64,000 bases of DNA from Cohaesibacter gelatinilyticus (GCF_900215605.1 NZ_OBEL01000002.1:682001-746000); one strand, 5' to 3'; numbered from the stretch's first letter, positions 35,428 to 45,236 are shown. Notes: generated from the sequence alone by a model not told the origin. Numbers and translations are program-made.

Positions 35428-36444
35428 ATGCATCTCGCTCGCTACCCTCGCCGTTTTATCGCGCATCTCCCCACCCCTCTGGAGCGTCTGGACCGTTTGA
35501 CCAAAGAATTGGGCGGACCGGAAATCTGGATCAAGCGTGACGATTGCACCGGGTTGTCCACCGGTGGCAACAAGACCCGCAAACTGGAATTCCTCATGGC
35601 CGAGGCAGAATTGCAAGGCGCCGACATGGTCATGACCCAGGGTGCAACCCAATCCAACCACGCCCGCCAGACCGCAGCCTTTGCAGCAAAGCTGGGCATG
35701 GATTGTCATATCCTGCTGGAAGACAGAACCGGATCCAACAACGCAAACTATAACAACAACGGCAATGTTCTGCTCGATCACCTGCATGGCGCAACCACCG
35801 AAAAAAGAGCCGGTGGTCTGGACATGAATGCCGAAATGGAAGCAGTGGCTGACAAGTTCCGCGCAGATGGCAAAAAGGTCTACACCATCCCCGGCGGTGG
35901 CTCAAACCCGACCGGAGCGCTCGGCTATGTGAACTGTGCCTTTGAACTGGTCGGTCAGGCAAATGACCGGGGTCTGAAAATCGACCACCTCATCCATGCC
36001 ACCGGCTCTGCAGGCACACAGGCAGGCCTGATCGTCGGCTTGAAAGCCATGAATGCCCAAATTCCGCTTCTTGGAATTGGCGTGCGTGCTCCAAAACCAA
36101 AACAGGAAGAGAATGTCTATAATCTGGCCTGCGCCACAGCAGACAAACTGGGTTGTTCTGGCATTGTGAACCGCGAGGACGTGGCCGCCAACACCGATTA
36201 TGTCGGCGAAGGCTATGGCATTCCGACCGAAAGTGGCATCGAAGCCATTCAGATGTTTGCCGAACTGGAATCCATTTTGCTGGATCCGGTCTATTCCGCC
36301 AAGGGCGCAGCAGGCTTCATCGATCTGATCCGCAAGGGTCACTTCAAGAAAGACGAGCGTGTTGTCTTCCTGCATACCGGCGGGTCTGTTGCCCTGTTTG
36401 GCTATGACGCGGCGTTCGATCACACAAATCGATGGGTCGGATAA
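35428..36444 (+). CDS. cuyA: Probable L-cysteate sulfo-lyase (D-cysteine desulfhydrase family)
   Basis: 338 residues, ACC-deaminase/D-cysteine-desulfhydrase fold. PLP lysine Lys49 is in [15 protein letters not shown] and cofactor segments include [13 protein letters not shown] (70-82) and a glycine-rich [14 protein letters not shown]. Both D-cysteine desulfhydrase and L-cysteate sulfo-lyase belong here. I favour CuyA, which splits L-cysteate to pyruvate, sulfite and ammonium, because the next genes encode a PSE-family exporter and a RidA protein. A ribosome site (GGAG) lies eight bases upstream. D-cysteine activity remains the main alternative. Confidence 0.75.
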   Translation: MHLARYPRRFIAHLPTPLERLDRLTKELGGPEIWIKRDDCTGLSTGGNKTRKLEFLMAEAELQGADMVMTQGATQSNHARQTAAFAAKLGMDCHILLEDRTGSNNANYNNNGNVLLDHLHGATTEKRAGGLDMNAEMEAVADKFRADGKKVYTIPGGGSNPTGALGYVNCAFELVGQANDRGLKIDHLIHATGSAGTQAGLIVGLKAMNAQIPLLGIGVRAPKPKQEENVYNLACATADKLGCSGIVNREDVAANTDYVGEGYGIPTESGIEAIQMFAELESILLDPVYSAKGAAGFIDLIRKGHFKKDERVVFLHTGGSVALFGYDAAFDHTNRWVG

Positions 36445-36505
36445 GACATAACTTGCATCAAACGCGCCTGACAGGCGCTCCCTATTGCCAATTCAGGAGC
36501 CATCA

Positions 36506-37492
36506 ATGGTAACGGTGATCAAGTCCCATTGGGACAGCCACTTCGGTGGAATTCTTCTGGTGTGCGTGATCGCCGCCGCAGCGACCTTTCTGTCCGAGCA
36601 TTATGGTGCGCCCGTCATGTTGTTTGCCCTGCTTATCGGCATGGCATTCCATTTCCTCAATGATGATCCCAAATTCGCAACCGGGCTGGAATTCTCATCC
36701 AAATCATTGCTGCGTTTCGGTGTCGGGCTTCTCGGCCTGAGATTGAGCATGGGGGACGTGGAAAGCGTTGGCCTAGGGGCCATCTCAGCTGTGGTCGGCT
36801 TTGTCATGGCAACCTTGGCCTTTGGTGCCCTTCTGGCTTTCCTGTTCGGTCGTCGACTGGCCTTCGGTCTTCTGGCCGGGGGCTCGGTCGCCATCTGCGG
36901 TGCATCAGCCGCCCTTGCCATCACTTCGGTTCTTCCGGCCAAGGATAACCGAGAGCAGGACACGCTCTTTGTGGTGATTGGTGTCACAGCATTATCCACC
37001 ATTGCCATGATTGCCTATCCGGTTCTGTTTCAAATGCTGGGCTTGAGCGATCTGGAAAGCGGCTTTCTGATCGGTGCGACGATCCATGACGTGGCTCAGG
37101 TGGTGGGCGCTGGCTATTCCATCAGCGAAGAAGCTGGTGTTATCGCAACATTTGTCAAAATGGTTCGGGTCGCCCTGCTGCCCATCGTGATGATCGTCGT
37201 CATGGTCAGTTTTCGCGGTGCCCAGACACAAAAGATCACCCTGCCCTGGTTCCTGATCATGTTCATCGCGCTGGCTGTGCTGGTCAATACAGGCCTGGTG
37301 CCTCAGTTCATAACCGAAGCGATTGCCGTATTGTCGAGTTGGTGTCTTGTGATTGCCATCTCGGCACTGGGTGTCAAAACCAGTCTGGCAACAATCTTGC
37401 GCGTCAAACCCAGTTACGGCATCATTCTGGTTGCCGAAACCCTGTTCCTTCTTGCCATCGCCGTGGCCTTTGTCATGGGCTTTGGTTTCTAG
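36506..37492 (+). CDS. YeiH/PSE-family exporter, probable sulfite exporter
   Basis: About 328 residues, ten or so hydrophobic helices with the UPF0324/YeiH patterns LLRFGVGLLGLRLS, GGSVAICGASAALAITSVLPAKD and GATIHDVAQVVGAGYS. Start at ATG 36506 with CAGGAG upstream; the frame from TTG 36485 is not needed. The family (putative sulfate exporters) is found with cysteate and other sulfonate lyases, where it is thought to remove toxic sulfite (called CuyZ in that setting). Location directly after a cuyA-like gene fits this. Confidence 0.8.
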   Translation: MVTVIKSHWDSHFGGILLVCVIAAAATFLSEHYGAPVMLFALLIGMAFHFLNDDPKFATGLEFSSKSLLRFGVGLLGLRLSMGDVESVGLGAISAVVGFVMATLAFGALLAFLFGRRLAFGLLAGGSVAICGASAALAITSVLPAKDNREQDTLFVVIGVTALSTIAMIAYPVLFQMLGLSDLESGFLIGATIHDVAQVVGAGYSISEEAGVIATFVKMVRVALLPIVMIVVMVSFRGAQTQKITLPWFLIMFIALAVLVNTGLVPQFITEAIAVLSSWCLVIAISALGVKTSLATILRVKPSYGIILVAETLFLLAIAVAFVMGFGF

Positions 37493-37518
37493 CCAATCTT
37501 ACTAAGAGAGTATTTCAT

Positions 37519-37869
37519 ATGGCCAAAATCGAACGCCACAAATGCGGTGACCGCATGAGCCAGATTGTTACATGCGGTGATCACGTCTATCTGGCCGGCC
37601 AGGTTGCAGCGCCAGGTGAAAGCGTCACCGTGCAAACCGAAGTCATCCTGCAACAGATCGAAAATCTTCTGGCCGAGGCAGGATCTGACAAGAACCATAT
37701 TCTGCAAGCCATCATCTGGCTGGCCTCCATGGATGACTTTGCCGAGATGAATGCCGTCTGGGACAAATGGGTACCCAAGGGCCATGCCCCAACCCGTGCC
37801 TGCGGCGGCGTTCCTTTGGCCACTCCCGATTACAAGGTCGAGATCATTATCACTGCCTGCAAGAAATAA
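37519..37869 (+). CDS. RidA-family enamine/imine deaminase
   Basis: 116 residues of the RidA (YjgF/YER057c) family: RMSQIVTCGDHVYLAGQVA, then DKNHILQAIIWLASMDDFAEMNAVWDKW and the C-terminal HAPTRACGGVPLATPDYKVEIIITA with the substrate-binding Arg. ATG 37519 follows AAGAGAG. RidA proteins hydrolyse 2-aminoacrylate and similar enamines. A lyase of the CuyA type releases exactly such an intermediate, so this gene would complete pyruvate formation and protect PLP enzymes. Confidence 0.88.
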   Translation: MAKIERHKCGDRMSQIVTCGDHVYLAGQVAAPGESVTVQTEVILQQIENLLAEAGSDKNHILQAIIWLASMDDFAEMNAVWDKWVPKGHAPTRACGGVPLATPDYKVEIIITACKK

Positions 37870-37889
37870 GCCGAGGTGGGCAAGAAAGC

Positions 37890-37916
37890 ACGCGGCACAT
37901 GTTCCCTGTGCCGCGT
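37890..37916. terminator. Terminator between convergent operons
   Basis: ACGCGGCACA/TGTGCCGCGT, a perfect 10-bp stem with a 7-base loop, 20 bases past the RidA stop and before the end of the convergent cyclase-family gene. Confidence 0.7.
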
Positions 37917-37986
37917 ACCCAAACAGATTTGTTAGTCAGACACCTCATTCATGTAGTCATGATACAGAGCAGCTCAGGTCCACGGC

Positions 37987-38934
37987 CTAATGAATTGCAG
38001 TGGGATTGATGATCATTTGAACAGCCCCCTTCAGGCGCGACACCCCCAGAACAAACATGAATTCCTTCACACCATCCCGGACCAATTCCCGGGTTTCCAT
38101 ATTTTCCAGAATATAGATACCATTCTGCGGAATAAGAATTTGGTGAACCTTGAAAACCCCATCAGTGCCTTTCTCAAAAGGCACGGCTTCCAGCCCCCAT
38201 GTATCCGCACCAACTGCAACAACCCCGATCTCGGCCAGATAATCTGCGCCGGAAATCCCAAGACCAGGCTCCACAGATACATATCGTTTGTGATCTTTTT
38301 GCTCGCCATCGAGCAAGTTCAACCAGCCGGAATGAAAGAGCACCGTATCACCCTCACGCAATTCCACACCTTGCGCTTTGGCAGCTGCCATGATGTCTTC
38401 CCTTGTATAGGCGGTCCCCTCCTTGACGATATCCTGACCATAGAATTTGGCCATATCAAGCACCACACCACGCGTTACCATTGGCGGCAACTTTTCAAGA
38501 CCAAGTTTTGTCAGACCATCCGTTTTGGCAAAGTCGTTGTCCTTGAAGCCATTGTAATATGTATGCTTCACCCCAATATGACCTAATCCATCAATTTGAG
38601 GACCAATACCCAACCAGCCCATGAAGATATCATCATTATAGGTCATACCATTGCTGCCCAAACCCTGAGTTTGAATCTGGTTTGGTTGCAAAACGGTAAC
38701 GCTGAGAGTGCGTGGAAAAAAAGCCGGTGTATCCTTACCGACAACAATGCCCAGATTATAAGTCTTGCCGGTTTTAATCAATTTGCTCGCCGCCAGAACA
38801 CTTTGTGCTGTGATCCGGTTGGCAGCGCCAATTTCATCTTCCGGCCCCCAAGGGGATTGGGTCCAGTCACTGGCTTGAGAGGCAACCATCGTCAAACAAG
38901 ACAAAGCTGCCGTTAAAAAAATCTGCTTCAACAT
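37987..38934 (-). CDS. Secreted cyclase-family (kynurenine-formamidase-like) hydrolase
   Basis: About 315 residues. Signal peptide (MLKQIFLTAALSCLTMVASQAS) then a cyclase-family (PF04199-type) domain. The usual HxGTHxD metal motif is changed: the corresponding segment reads QIDGLGHIGVKH. Later, VTRGVVLDMAK and GDTVLFHSGWL are typical. The frame extends to 39033, but ATG 38934 with GGAGG upstream begins the signal peptide. It is the last gene of the ABC operon and probably acts on the imported substrate in the periplasm. Confidence 0.82.
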   Translation of the reverse strand: MLKQIFLTAALSCLTMVASQASDWTQSPWGPEDEIGAANRITAQSVLAASKLIKTGKTYNLGIVVGKDTPAFFPRTLSVTVLQPNQIQTQGLGSNGMTYNDDIFMGWLGIGPQIDGLGHIGVKHTYYNGFKDNDFAKTDGLTKLGLEKLPPMVTRGVVLDMAKFYGQDIVKEGTAYTREDIMAAAKAQGVELREGDTVLFHSGWLNLLDGEQKDHKRYVSVEPGLGISGADYLAEIGVVAVGADTWGLEAVPFEKGTDGVFKVHQILIPQNGIYILENMETRELVRDGVKEFMFVLGVSRLKGAVQMIINPTAIH

Positions 38935-39016
38935 AATTTCCTCCCGTAAAATGGCCCTCCCTTTTATTGGCTCGGTGGGCCATGCCCGAACCAATACTCC
39001 TTCCTCTTCTGAGTGA

Positions 39017-40189
39017 TCAAAGTGACGCCTCATAGATCATGATGGCATCGTCATAACCCAGTTCACGCGGGTTATTGACGAGCAGGCGGGTCTGCTTCAT
39101 TGCATCACTGGCCAACTTGGGAATATCACCTTGCCCAATCCCGACATGGCGTAAACCAGCCTCCAGTCCCAATTGGGAATTCAATTCTCCAAGGCGCTCT
39201 ATGAAATCAGCAGTGACCGCCTGACTTGAGCGATTGATCTCGATATCAGGAAACACAAATGGCGCCAATTCAGCATATGCCTCAGCGCATTTCGAAGCAT
39301 TGAAGCGCATCACCTCAACCAGGACCAAAGCGTTGGACAGGCCATGTGGCACATGAAACAGACTGCCGACCGGATAGGCCAACGCATGAACTGCAGCCAC
39401 CGGAGAATTGGCAAAAGCCTGGCCCGCCATCATGGAACCCAGCAGCATTTCCTGACGGGCCTGTATGTTTTGCCCGTTAAACACCGCCTCACGAATATTG
39501 GCTCCCAACAAGCTCAAGGCTTGTTTAGCCAAAAGCCGCGATATGGGATTGTTATTGGCACTTTTGGAAATATAGGCCTCAATGGCATGCACCATGGCAT
39601 CCACACCGGTTGCTGCCGTGATCGGACCCGGCAAGCCGAGCGTCAATTCAGCATCCAGCAGCGCAATGTCAGGCAGAATGACAGGTGACACCACGCCCTT
39701 CTTTTCTGCTGTTCCGGTAGTCAGAATGGACACCGCAGTGACTTCTGATCCGGTTCCGGCTGTCGTTGGCACCAGGACCAGAGGCAAACGGCAACCCGTG
39801 GCTTGATTGACGCCATAAATCTCATCAAGAGATTGATCCGAGACAGTCAGCAACGCCACCATCTTGGCCACATCCATCGAGCTGCCGCCTCCAAAACCAA
39901 TAACGCAACCGCATTCATTATCCTTGGCGCTTTCAACTGCTTCAAGGACCGTAGTGGCCTTTGGATCCGGCTCGATCTGATCGAAAAGTACAACGCGAAA
40001 CCCACTTTCTTCCAAAGAAACCAATGCAGAATTCGCCAAACCAAGCTTTACAATCCCCGGATCCGTGACAAACAATACGATCCGGTTCGATTGCGCCCAT
40101 GCCATCTGAGCCATTATGGAACCAAGCCGGGCTGCTCCCCCATGAATTTGCTGAATGGAGGGAGCGGTATTGAAAATGAAATCTGTCAT
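39017..40189 (-). CDS. Iron-containing alcohol dehydrogenase
   Basis: 390 residues, group III Fe-ADH. NAD-binding GFGGGSSMDVAK (about 98-109), PTTAGTGSEVTAVSIL, and metal ligands in DAMVHAIEAYIS, HALAYPVGSLFHVPHG. It oxidises an alcohol or reduces an aldehyde in the cytoplasm. It lies 8 bases after the last ABC ATPase gene, so it should act on the compound delivered by that importer. Confidence 0.92.
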   Translation of the reverse strand: MTDFIFNTAPSIQQIHGGAARLGSIMAQMAWAQSNRIVLFVTDPGIVKLGLANSALVSLEESGFRVVLFDQIEPDPKATTVLEAVESAKDNECGCVIGFGGGSSMDVAKMVALLTVSDQSLDEIYGVNQATGCRLPLVLVPTTAGTGSEVTAVSILTTGTAEKKGVVSPVILPDIALLDAELTLGLPGPITAATGVDAMVHAIEAYISKSANNNPISRLLAKQALSLLGANIREAVFNGQNIQARQEMLLGSMMAGQAFANSPVAAVHALAYPVGSLFHVPHGLSNALVLVEVMRFNASKCAEAYAELAPFVFPDIEINRSSQAVTADFIERLGELNSQLGLEAGLRHVGIGQGDIPKLASDAMKQTRLLVNNPRELGYDDAIMIYEASL

Positions 40190-40197
40190 GATAATCC

Positions 40198-40863
40198 TCA
40201 GGCCGCTGAAGCCGAGCTGGCGGTCATCAGACTGATTTCGCCTCGCTCGATGGAATAAACCTGGTCCACCAGTTTTTCCGAATGGGTATAGTCGGACTCC
40301 GAAATCAGAACCGAAAGATTTTCGGCTTTCAGATCTGCAATCACTTCCATCAACCGTTGGGCAAGCGCCGGGGCCACGCCTTCAAAGGGTTCATCCAGCA
40401 ACAGAAGATTGGAGCCAGCGACAAGGGCGCGCGCCAGCGCGACAAGCTTTTGCTGTCCACCGCTTAATGTAAGAGCCTTGCGGTCGGCAAAACGACCAAT
40501 TTCCGGCATCAGATCATAGACCCATTTGACACGCCTGGTTTCCTTGTTCCCTGTCGCCCACAGAGACACCATGATGTTCTCTTCAACACTGAAATGCGGA
40601 ACAAGACGGCGATCCTCGGGCAGATAGCCAATCCCCAACGCCGCCCGCTCGTGGGGCTTGGCATCATGCAGATCTACCCCGTCATATTGGATGGATCCCT
40701 GCTCAAGCGGCAAGGCCCCCATGATGGCCCGCATCAATGTAGTCTTGCCCGCACCGTTGCGTCCGATCAAACCGCAAGTCGCCCCGGTTCCGATTTCAAG
40801 GCTCACATCACGCAGGATAGGGACACGTTGAATGGAGAGATTGACCATATTCAAGCTCAACAT
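40198..40863 (-). CDS. ABC transporter ATPase (LivF type)
   Basis: 221 residues. Walker A GRNGAGKTT, signature LSGGQQKLVALARAL, Walker B LLLDEPFEGVAP. The short form and the LSGGQQ pattern match LivF/UrtE-type ATPases of branched-chain amino acid and urea-type importers. Overlaps the LivG-type gene by 7 bases. Confidence 0.92.
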   Translation of the reverse strand: MLSLNMVNLSIQRVPILRDVSLEIGTGATCGLIGRNGAGKTTLMRAIMGALPLEQGSIQYDGVDLHDAKPHERAALGIGYLPEDRRLVPHFSVEENIMVSLWATGNKETRRVKWVYDLMPEIGRFADRKALTLSGGQQKLVALARALVAGSNLLLLDEPFEGVAPALAQRLMEVIADLKAENLSVLISESDYTHSEKLVDQVYSIERGEISLMTASSASAA

Positions 40864-41648
40864 GATGCCTGACCTCCTTGCTGCATTGAGGTTTCGCGAT
40901 GAAATTCGCTGCCGATAACGAATTCGCGCACTTTTGGCTCTTTCAAGACATCATTCGTTGAACCATCCGCCAAGATGGTACCTTCATAGAAAGCCACACA
41001 TCGCGGGGAGAATGTCTCGATGATTTCCATGTCATGTTCGATGAACAACACGGCGGTACGGCTGGATTTCAGGGCATCAATCAAGGTCTGCATGAAGTCC
41101 ATTTTTTCATCGGCGCTGACACCGCTGGTCGGCTCATCCAGAAACAGCAGATCAGGATCAGCCACAGTTGCCATGGCGATATCGATCAGCTTGCGCACTC
41201 CTTGTGGCAAGGTGGAAATTTCCTGATCGGCATAAGCATCAATCTTGAATCGTGCGAGAAGATCCCTTGCCTGCTGTTTCAACTCGCAGGAAACAGCAGA
41301 CTTGAACAGGGATATGCCCTGTTGTCTGGACAGGATCAAAGCGGTCATGATGTTATCGATAACCGCCAGTTCCGGGAAAAGCTGAGGGATCTGGAATGAC
41401 CGGCAGATACCCATCTGCGTGATATCCCGGGTCGGTTTGCCGACAATATTCTTGCCGCGATAGAGAATTTCACCCGAGCTGGGTTCCAGATAACCCGTGA
41501 CCATGTTCACGAAGGTTGTCTTGCCAGCCCCGTTCGATCCGATCACTCCAAGAATTTCACCTTCATTGATGGTGATATTGATATCCCGGGCCGCATAGAC
41601 AGCCCCAAAGGTACGTTCCAGAAACCGGGTTTCCAAAATGGTTGTCAT
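40857..41648 (-). CDS. ABC transporter ATPase (LivG type)
   Basis: About 263 residues. Walker A GSNGAGKTT, Walker B LLFLDEPTSGVSADE and switch His in LFIEHDM. The canonical LSGGQ signature is replaced by LPQGVRKLIDIAMA, a variant seen in LivG/UrtD proteins. Preferred start ATG 41648 (MTTILET), separated from the LivM-type stop by one base; the longer frame to 41675 would overlap it. Confidence 0.9.
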   Translation of the reverse strand: MTTILETRFLERTFGAVYAARDINITINEGEILGVIGSNGAGKTTFVNMVTGYLEPSSGEILYRGKNIVGKPTRDITQMGICRSFQIPQLFPELAVIDNIMTALILSRQQGISLFKSAVSCELKQQARDLLARFKIDAYADQEISTLPQGVRKLIDIAMATVADPDLLFLDEPTSGVSADEKMDFMQTLIDALKSSRTAVLFIEHDMEIIETFSPRCVAFYEGTILADGSTNDVLKEPKVREFVIGSEFHRETSMQQGGQASC

Positions 41649-41649
41649 A

Positions 41650-42633
41650 TCAGCCTCCCACAGATTGTGCGGCATCGCCGTCGGTGGATTTTTGCTTGTT
41701 GCCCATTTTCGAAACCAGAGACCACAGGCCCTTTGGCAGAAACAGAATGGTGAGCAACATCACCGTGCCCAGGATCATCTGCCAGGTATTGGGAGAAATC
41801 TCGACGGCATAGACACGAACGATTTCCAGAATGAATGTCCCGATCAGCGGAGCCGCAATATTGCCGATACCGGACAGGATGGCGACAAAGACGAATTGAC
41901 CCGACGTGGTCCAGTTGGTCATTTCCGGGTCAACATGGCCCAGAGCAAGAGCCCAGAGCACACCCCCGATAGCCGAGACGGATGCGGCCAGCATATAGGT
42001 GATCTGCACCAACCTGTGTGCAGATGTGCCCAGATATTCCACGCGCAATTCATTCTCGCGGATCGCTTCATTGACATATCCCACCGGACTTTGCAGGAAA
42101 CGATGCAAGGCCAGAGCACACGCGATGACAAGACAGCTGGTAATGATATAGAGAGACAAAAGCGCTGCTCGCCCCTCGGGCGCCCACCCCAGATAGGTCG
42201 GAGTTGGAAGATTGAACCCATCGGTACTACCAAGCTCCTCTGTACTGGAAAGCAATCCAAACAGGATCATCGACAAGGCGAGGCTGAGCATTGCATAGAA
42301 GATCTCACGATATCGTCGCATCAGAATGCCGAGGATTGAAGAGACCAAAACGGCTCCAACGAGGCCAAGGATCAACAGCAGGAAGAGATCGGTGATACCC
42401 CAGAATTTTGCAGCCATTCCGGCGGCATAACCGCCAATACAAAAATACAGTCCCTGCCCGAAGGAAACGAGACCCGCCCGCATCTGGATCATCACACCCA
42501 GAGCAACCAGACCGGTTCCCATGGAAACCTGCATATAATTGACGATCCATTTCGGAAGGATGAAGGCCAACCCGATCAGGATCGGCAGGGCAAGCAACAG
42601 CCCCAATTCTGTACGATCAAGTGACTTGGTCAT
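41650..42633 (-). CDS. ABC transporter permease (LivM type)
   Basis: 327 residues, nine or ten hydrophobic helices, with LivM-type segments MQMRAGLVSFGQGLYFCIGGYAAG-like near 50 and ALALGHVDPEMTNWTTSGQFVFVAILSGIG. Inner membrane. Overlaps the LivH-type gene by 4 bases. Confidence 0.92.
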   Translation of the reverse strand: MTKSLDRTELGLLLALPILIGLAFILPKWIVNYMQVSMGTGLVALGVMIQMRAGLVSFGQGLYFCIGGYAAGMAAKFWGITDLFLLLILGLVGAVLVSSILGILMRRYREIFYAMLSLALSMILFGLLSSTEELGSTDGFNLPTPTYLGWAPEGRAALLSLYIITSCLVIACALALHRFLQSPVGYVNEAIRENELRVEYLGTSAHRLVQITYMLAASVSAIGGVLWALALGHVDPEMTNWTTSGQFVFVAILSGIGNIAAPLIGTFILEIVRVYAVEISPNTWQMILGTVMLLTILFLPKGLWSLVSKMGNKQKSTDGDAAQSVGG

Positions 42634-43526
42634 ATCTTCCTGCTTTCTGCCAGAGCAAACAGGCCATAAGGTTTGACGGCCAGCACCACCGCCATGACGA
42701 GATAGATGGAGAAAAGTTCGGCAGGAGGATAGAGATGCACGGATGCGGCGCGCGCAAATCCGACAATCAGAGCGCCAAGCATTGCGCCGCCAATGGAGCC
42801 CATACCACCAATCACGATGACGGCAAACGCCATGACAATGATCTCGGCCCCAATGCCCGGCACCACGGAGACTTCCGGCGCCGTCAAAGCTCCACCAAGA
42901 GCTCCCAGTGTTGCACCAATCAAGAAGGTGATCGTGAAGAACAAGGTGACATTGATGCCAAGCGCCGCACTGATCTCCCGATCCTCAATCACAACCAGAA
43001 GCAACTTGCCCACCCGGGTATGATTCAGCCCCCAATAGAGCAACAGCCCACAGGCAATCGCAACGCCAATGATCAGGAATTTGTAAACGGTATAAGGCAG
43101 TCCGAAGACATCAATGGATCCAAGCCAATACGCTGGCTGATAAGCCACGTAGCTGTCCGTCCCCCAGATCAGCTTGGTGACATCTTCCAAAATCAGGAAA
43201 ATCGCATAGGTCACCAGCACCATCAGAACCTCGTCCCGACCATAAAGAAAACGCAAGATACCGCGTTCCACGACCAATCCCGCCACCACCCCGGCAATCA
43301 GGGCAGCCAACGGAATGATCAGATAAGTCAGGGCCATGGTATTGCCGGTCTGCGTATACAAACCGATGGCCCAGGCCGAGGAATAGGCACCCAATGCATA
43401 AAACCCGCCATGGGCGATATTGAGGATGCGCATGACACCATAGATCAGGGTCAGGCCTACCGATGAGAGAAACAGCCATGCGGCAAAACCCAGACCGTCT
43501 ACAGCAATAGCGACTGCGGTCAGCAT
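42630..43526 (-). CDS. ABC transporter permease (LivH type)
   Basis: 298 residues. The LivH signature SVGLTLIYGVMRILNIAHGGFYALGAY is clear near 22-48, and GGMGSIGGAMLGALIVGFARA near 240. Inner membrane. It is separated from the binding-protein gene by 180 bases with a hairpin at its start, so transcription may be attenuated here. Confidence 0.93.
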   Translation of the reverse strand: MLTAVAIAVDGLGFAAWLFLSSVGLTLIYGVMRILNIAHGGFYALGAYSSAWAIGLYTQTGNTMALTYLIIPLAALIAGVVAGLVVERGILRFLYGRDEVLMVLVTYAIFLILEDVTKLIWGTDSYVAYQPAYWLGSIDVFGLPYTVYKFLIIGVAIACGLLLYWGLNHTRVGKLLLVVIEDREISAALGINVTLFFTITFLIGATLGALGGALTAPEVSVVPGIGAEIIVMAFAVIVIGGMGSIGGAMLGALIVGFARAASVHLYPPAELFSIYLVMAVVLAVKPYGLFALAESRKI

Positions 43527-43688
43527 TCTTCACTCCAGATTTGAGAGATTGCTTGTCCCCATCCCGGTTGAAATGGAGAGTGTCGAGGCGGCGCAATATC
43601 CTTGACATGGCTTGCATACCTGCCTCGATCATTTTGATAAGGAAGATGCCGCAGCCCCACCGTGCAACGACACCTTCCCCTCTTGGGA

Positions 43689-43712
43689 GACTAGGCTCAC
43701 TAGAGCCTAGTC
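43689..43712 (-). terminator. Hairpin spanning the stop codon of the binding-protein gene
   Basis: GACTAGGCTC-ACTA-GAGCCTAGTC is a perfect 10-bp stem with a 4-base loop; the TAG stop lies inside one arm. There is no long T-run, so it may reduce read-through or stabilise the binding-protein mRNA. Confidence 0.6.
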
Positions 43713-45035
43713 ACACCGGGCGCCTTTGAAGCCACCCTTGATCCAATCGATTGATTTGGCACCGGCAGGTGGATTGACGCAGGCAGCCTTGAAGCGGACC
43801 ACATCGACCAATGTCGCCTTGCCGCTGTCCTTGTCATATTCATAGGTGCCATAGGCGGTATCCTGAATAGCCTGATGGCCATTGGCCAGGGCCATGGAAA
43901 CCTTGCCGCTTGGACCTTCCCATTCCAGACCTTTCAAAGCAGAAATTATGGCGTCCTGATCAGCACTTCCAGCTTTGTCAGCAGCGGCCTTAACACCCAA
44001 CAAGGCTTGCGCCATCTTGTAGGATGGATAGGTTGGCAGGGTACCAAACCGATCAAAATAGGCCTTGCGGAACCAATCATTCAGCTCTGACTTGGGAGCC
44101 AGATCACCATGAGGCCCCCGTGCCCCGATGACGGTACCGTCCGGCATCTGGGCACCGAGACGATGCATGGCCGTCTCGCCAGTGGTCAACACGACCTTGG
44201 ATCGATCAAACACACCCCGTGCTCCACCCTGAATGATGAAGGCCTCCATATCGCCACCCCAGAAGCTAGAATGAACCACATCCGGCTTGGAAGTCAGCAA
44301 CGCGGAGATTTCCGAACCATATTGACCGGCATAGATTTTGGGGAACTGCTTGGTGACAACTTCTGCCGAGCCATCCAGTTGCTCGGCAGATGCCGAGAAA
44401 TCCCGCCAGGAATCCTGACCCCAGGCATAATTCTGATTGATCCCGGCAATTTTACCGCTCTTGGCACCAATCTTGGCCAGATAACGGGCTGCCGCCACAT
44501 TATCCATGGTGGCATGAGCACCAGTGCGGAAAGTATATTTTGGATCTGTGACAATATCCTCGAAAATCTGTGGGGTACCACAGTCGAACAGGATCGTGAG
44601 CTTTTTGGCCTTTTCAGCTTCTGGTGCAATGGCCTTGCAGCTGCCGGAAGAAATGTAACCGACAACCATGTCAACATCGTCTTTTTCAACCAGCTTCAGA
44701 TAATCGGCATTCTTCTGCTTCGAATTCTCATCAACAAAAATCGGCTCGATGGACGCCCCGCCAATCCCGTTTGAGGCATAAGGCGCAGGCACCAACCCAG
44801 CATTGATCGCCTGGATCATCAACTCGGCCGCATTTCTCGCAGGCACGCCAAATGGCCCCGCAGCACCACCGGACAGGAAAGTCACAAATCCGATTTTGAC
44901 AGACTTGTCCTGCGCATATGCATCTGCCGAGACACCCGCTCCGACCACAATGGCAAGGCTGGCAACGGCAATCATTGATGAAGTTGTTTTGAGAATGGCG
45001 CCAAACGGCTTTGCCAAGCGTGACGATATAGCCAT
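43707..45035 (-). CDS. ABC transporter substrate-binding protein (LivK-like)
   Basis: 442 residues. A signal peptide (about 1-41, ending SADAYAQ) is followed by a type I periplasmic binding fold (VKIGFVTFLSGGAAGPFGVPARNAAELM). Long for the family, with extra C-terminal sequence containing two Cys (AACVNPPAG, GARCD). First gene of the ABC operon. Two GAGCG inverted repeats lie upstream (45206, 45237). The ligand is unknown; the class binds amino acids, urea, short amides or aromatic acids. Confidence 0.9.
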   Translation of the reverse strand: MAISSRLAKPFGAILKTTSSMIAVASLAIVVGAGVSADAYAQDKSVKIGFVTFLSGGAAGPFGVPARNAAELMIQAINAGLVPAPYASNGIGGASIEPIFVDENSKQKNADYLKLVEKDDVDMVVGYISSGSCKAIAPEAEKAKKLTILFDCGTPQIFEDIVTDPKYTFRTGAHATMDNVAAARYLAKIGAKSGKIAGINQNYAWGQDSWRDFSASAEQLDGSAEVVTKQFPKIYAGQYGSEISALLTSKPDVVHSSFWGGDMEAFIIQGGARGVFDRSKVVLTTGETAMHRLGAQMPDGTVIGARGPHGDLAPKSELNDWFRKAYFDRFGTLPTYPSYKMAQALLGVKAAADKAGSADQDAIISALKGLEWEGPSGKVSMALANGHQAIQDTAYGTYEYDKDSGKATLVDVVRFKAACVNPPAGAKSIDWIKGGFKGARCD

Positions 45036-45205
45036 GAATTTCCTCCAAATTCTATCCTGTCAGGAGATAGAAATCCGCACAGCTATTGTCTCCGTCTCTT
45101 GCAAGCCGGTGCTTTCTCAGTGCGAAATCCTCCCTGCGCTCCGTGGAACGCATTCCCATTACGTGGGGGATTTCGATCAATCTCAATTTGGACAGGAAAG
45201 GTTTC

Positions 45206-45222
45206 TGAGCGCCTTCCGCTCA
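45206..45222. promoter_or_regulatory. GAGCG inverted repeat, ABC operon site 1
   Basis: TGAGCG-N5-CGCTCA, identical in half-sites to two sites before the histidine kinase gene. It lies 171 bases upstream of the binding-protein start, centre to centre 31 bases from site 2. Confidence 0.65.
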
Positions 45223-45236
45223 AATGGCTCCAAATG

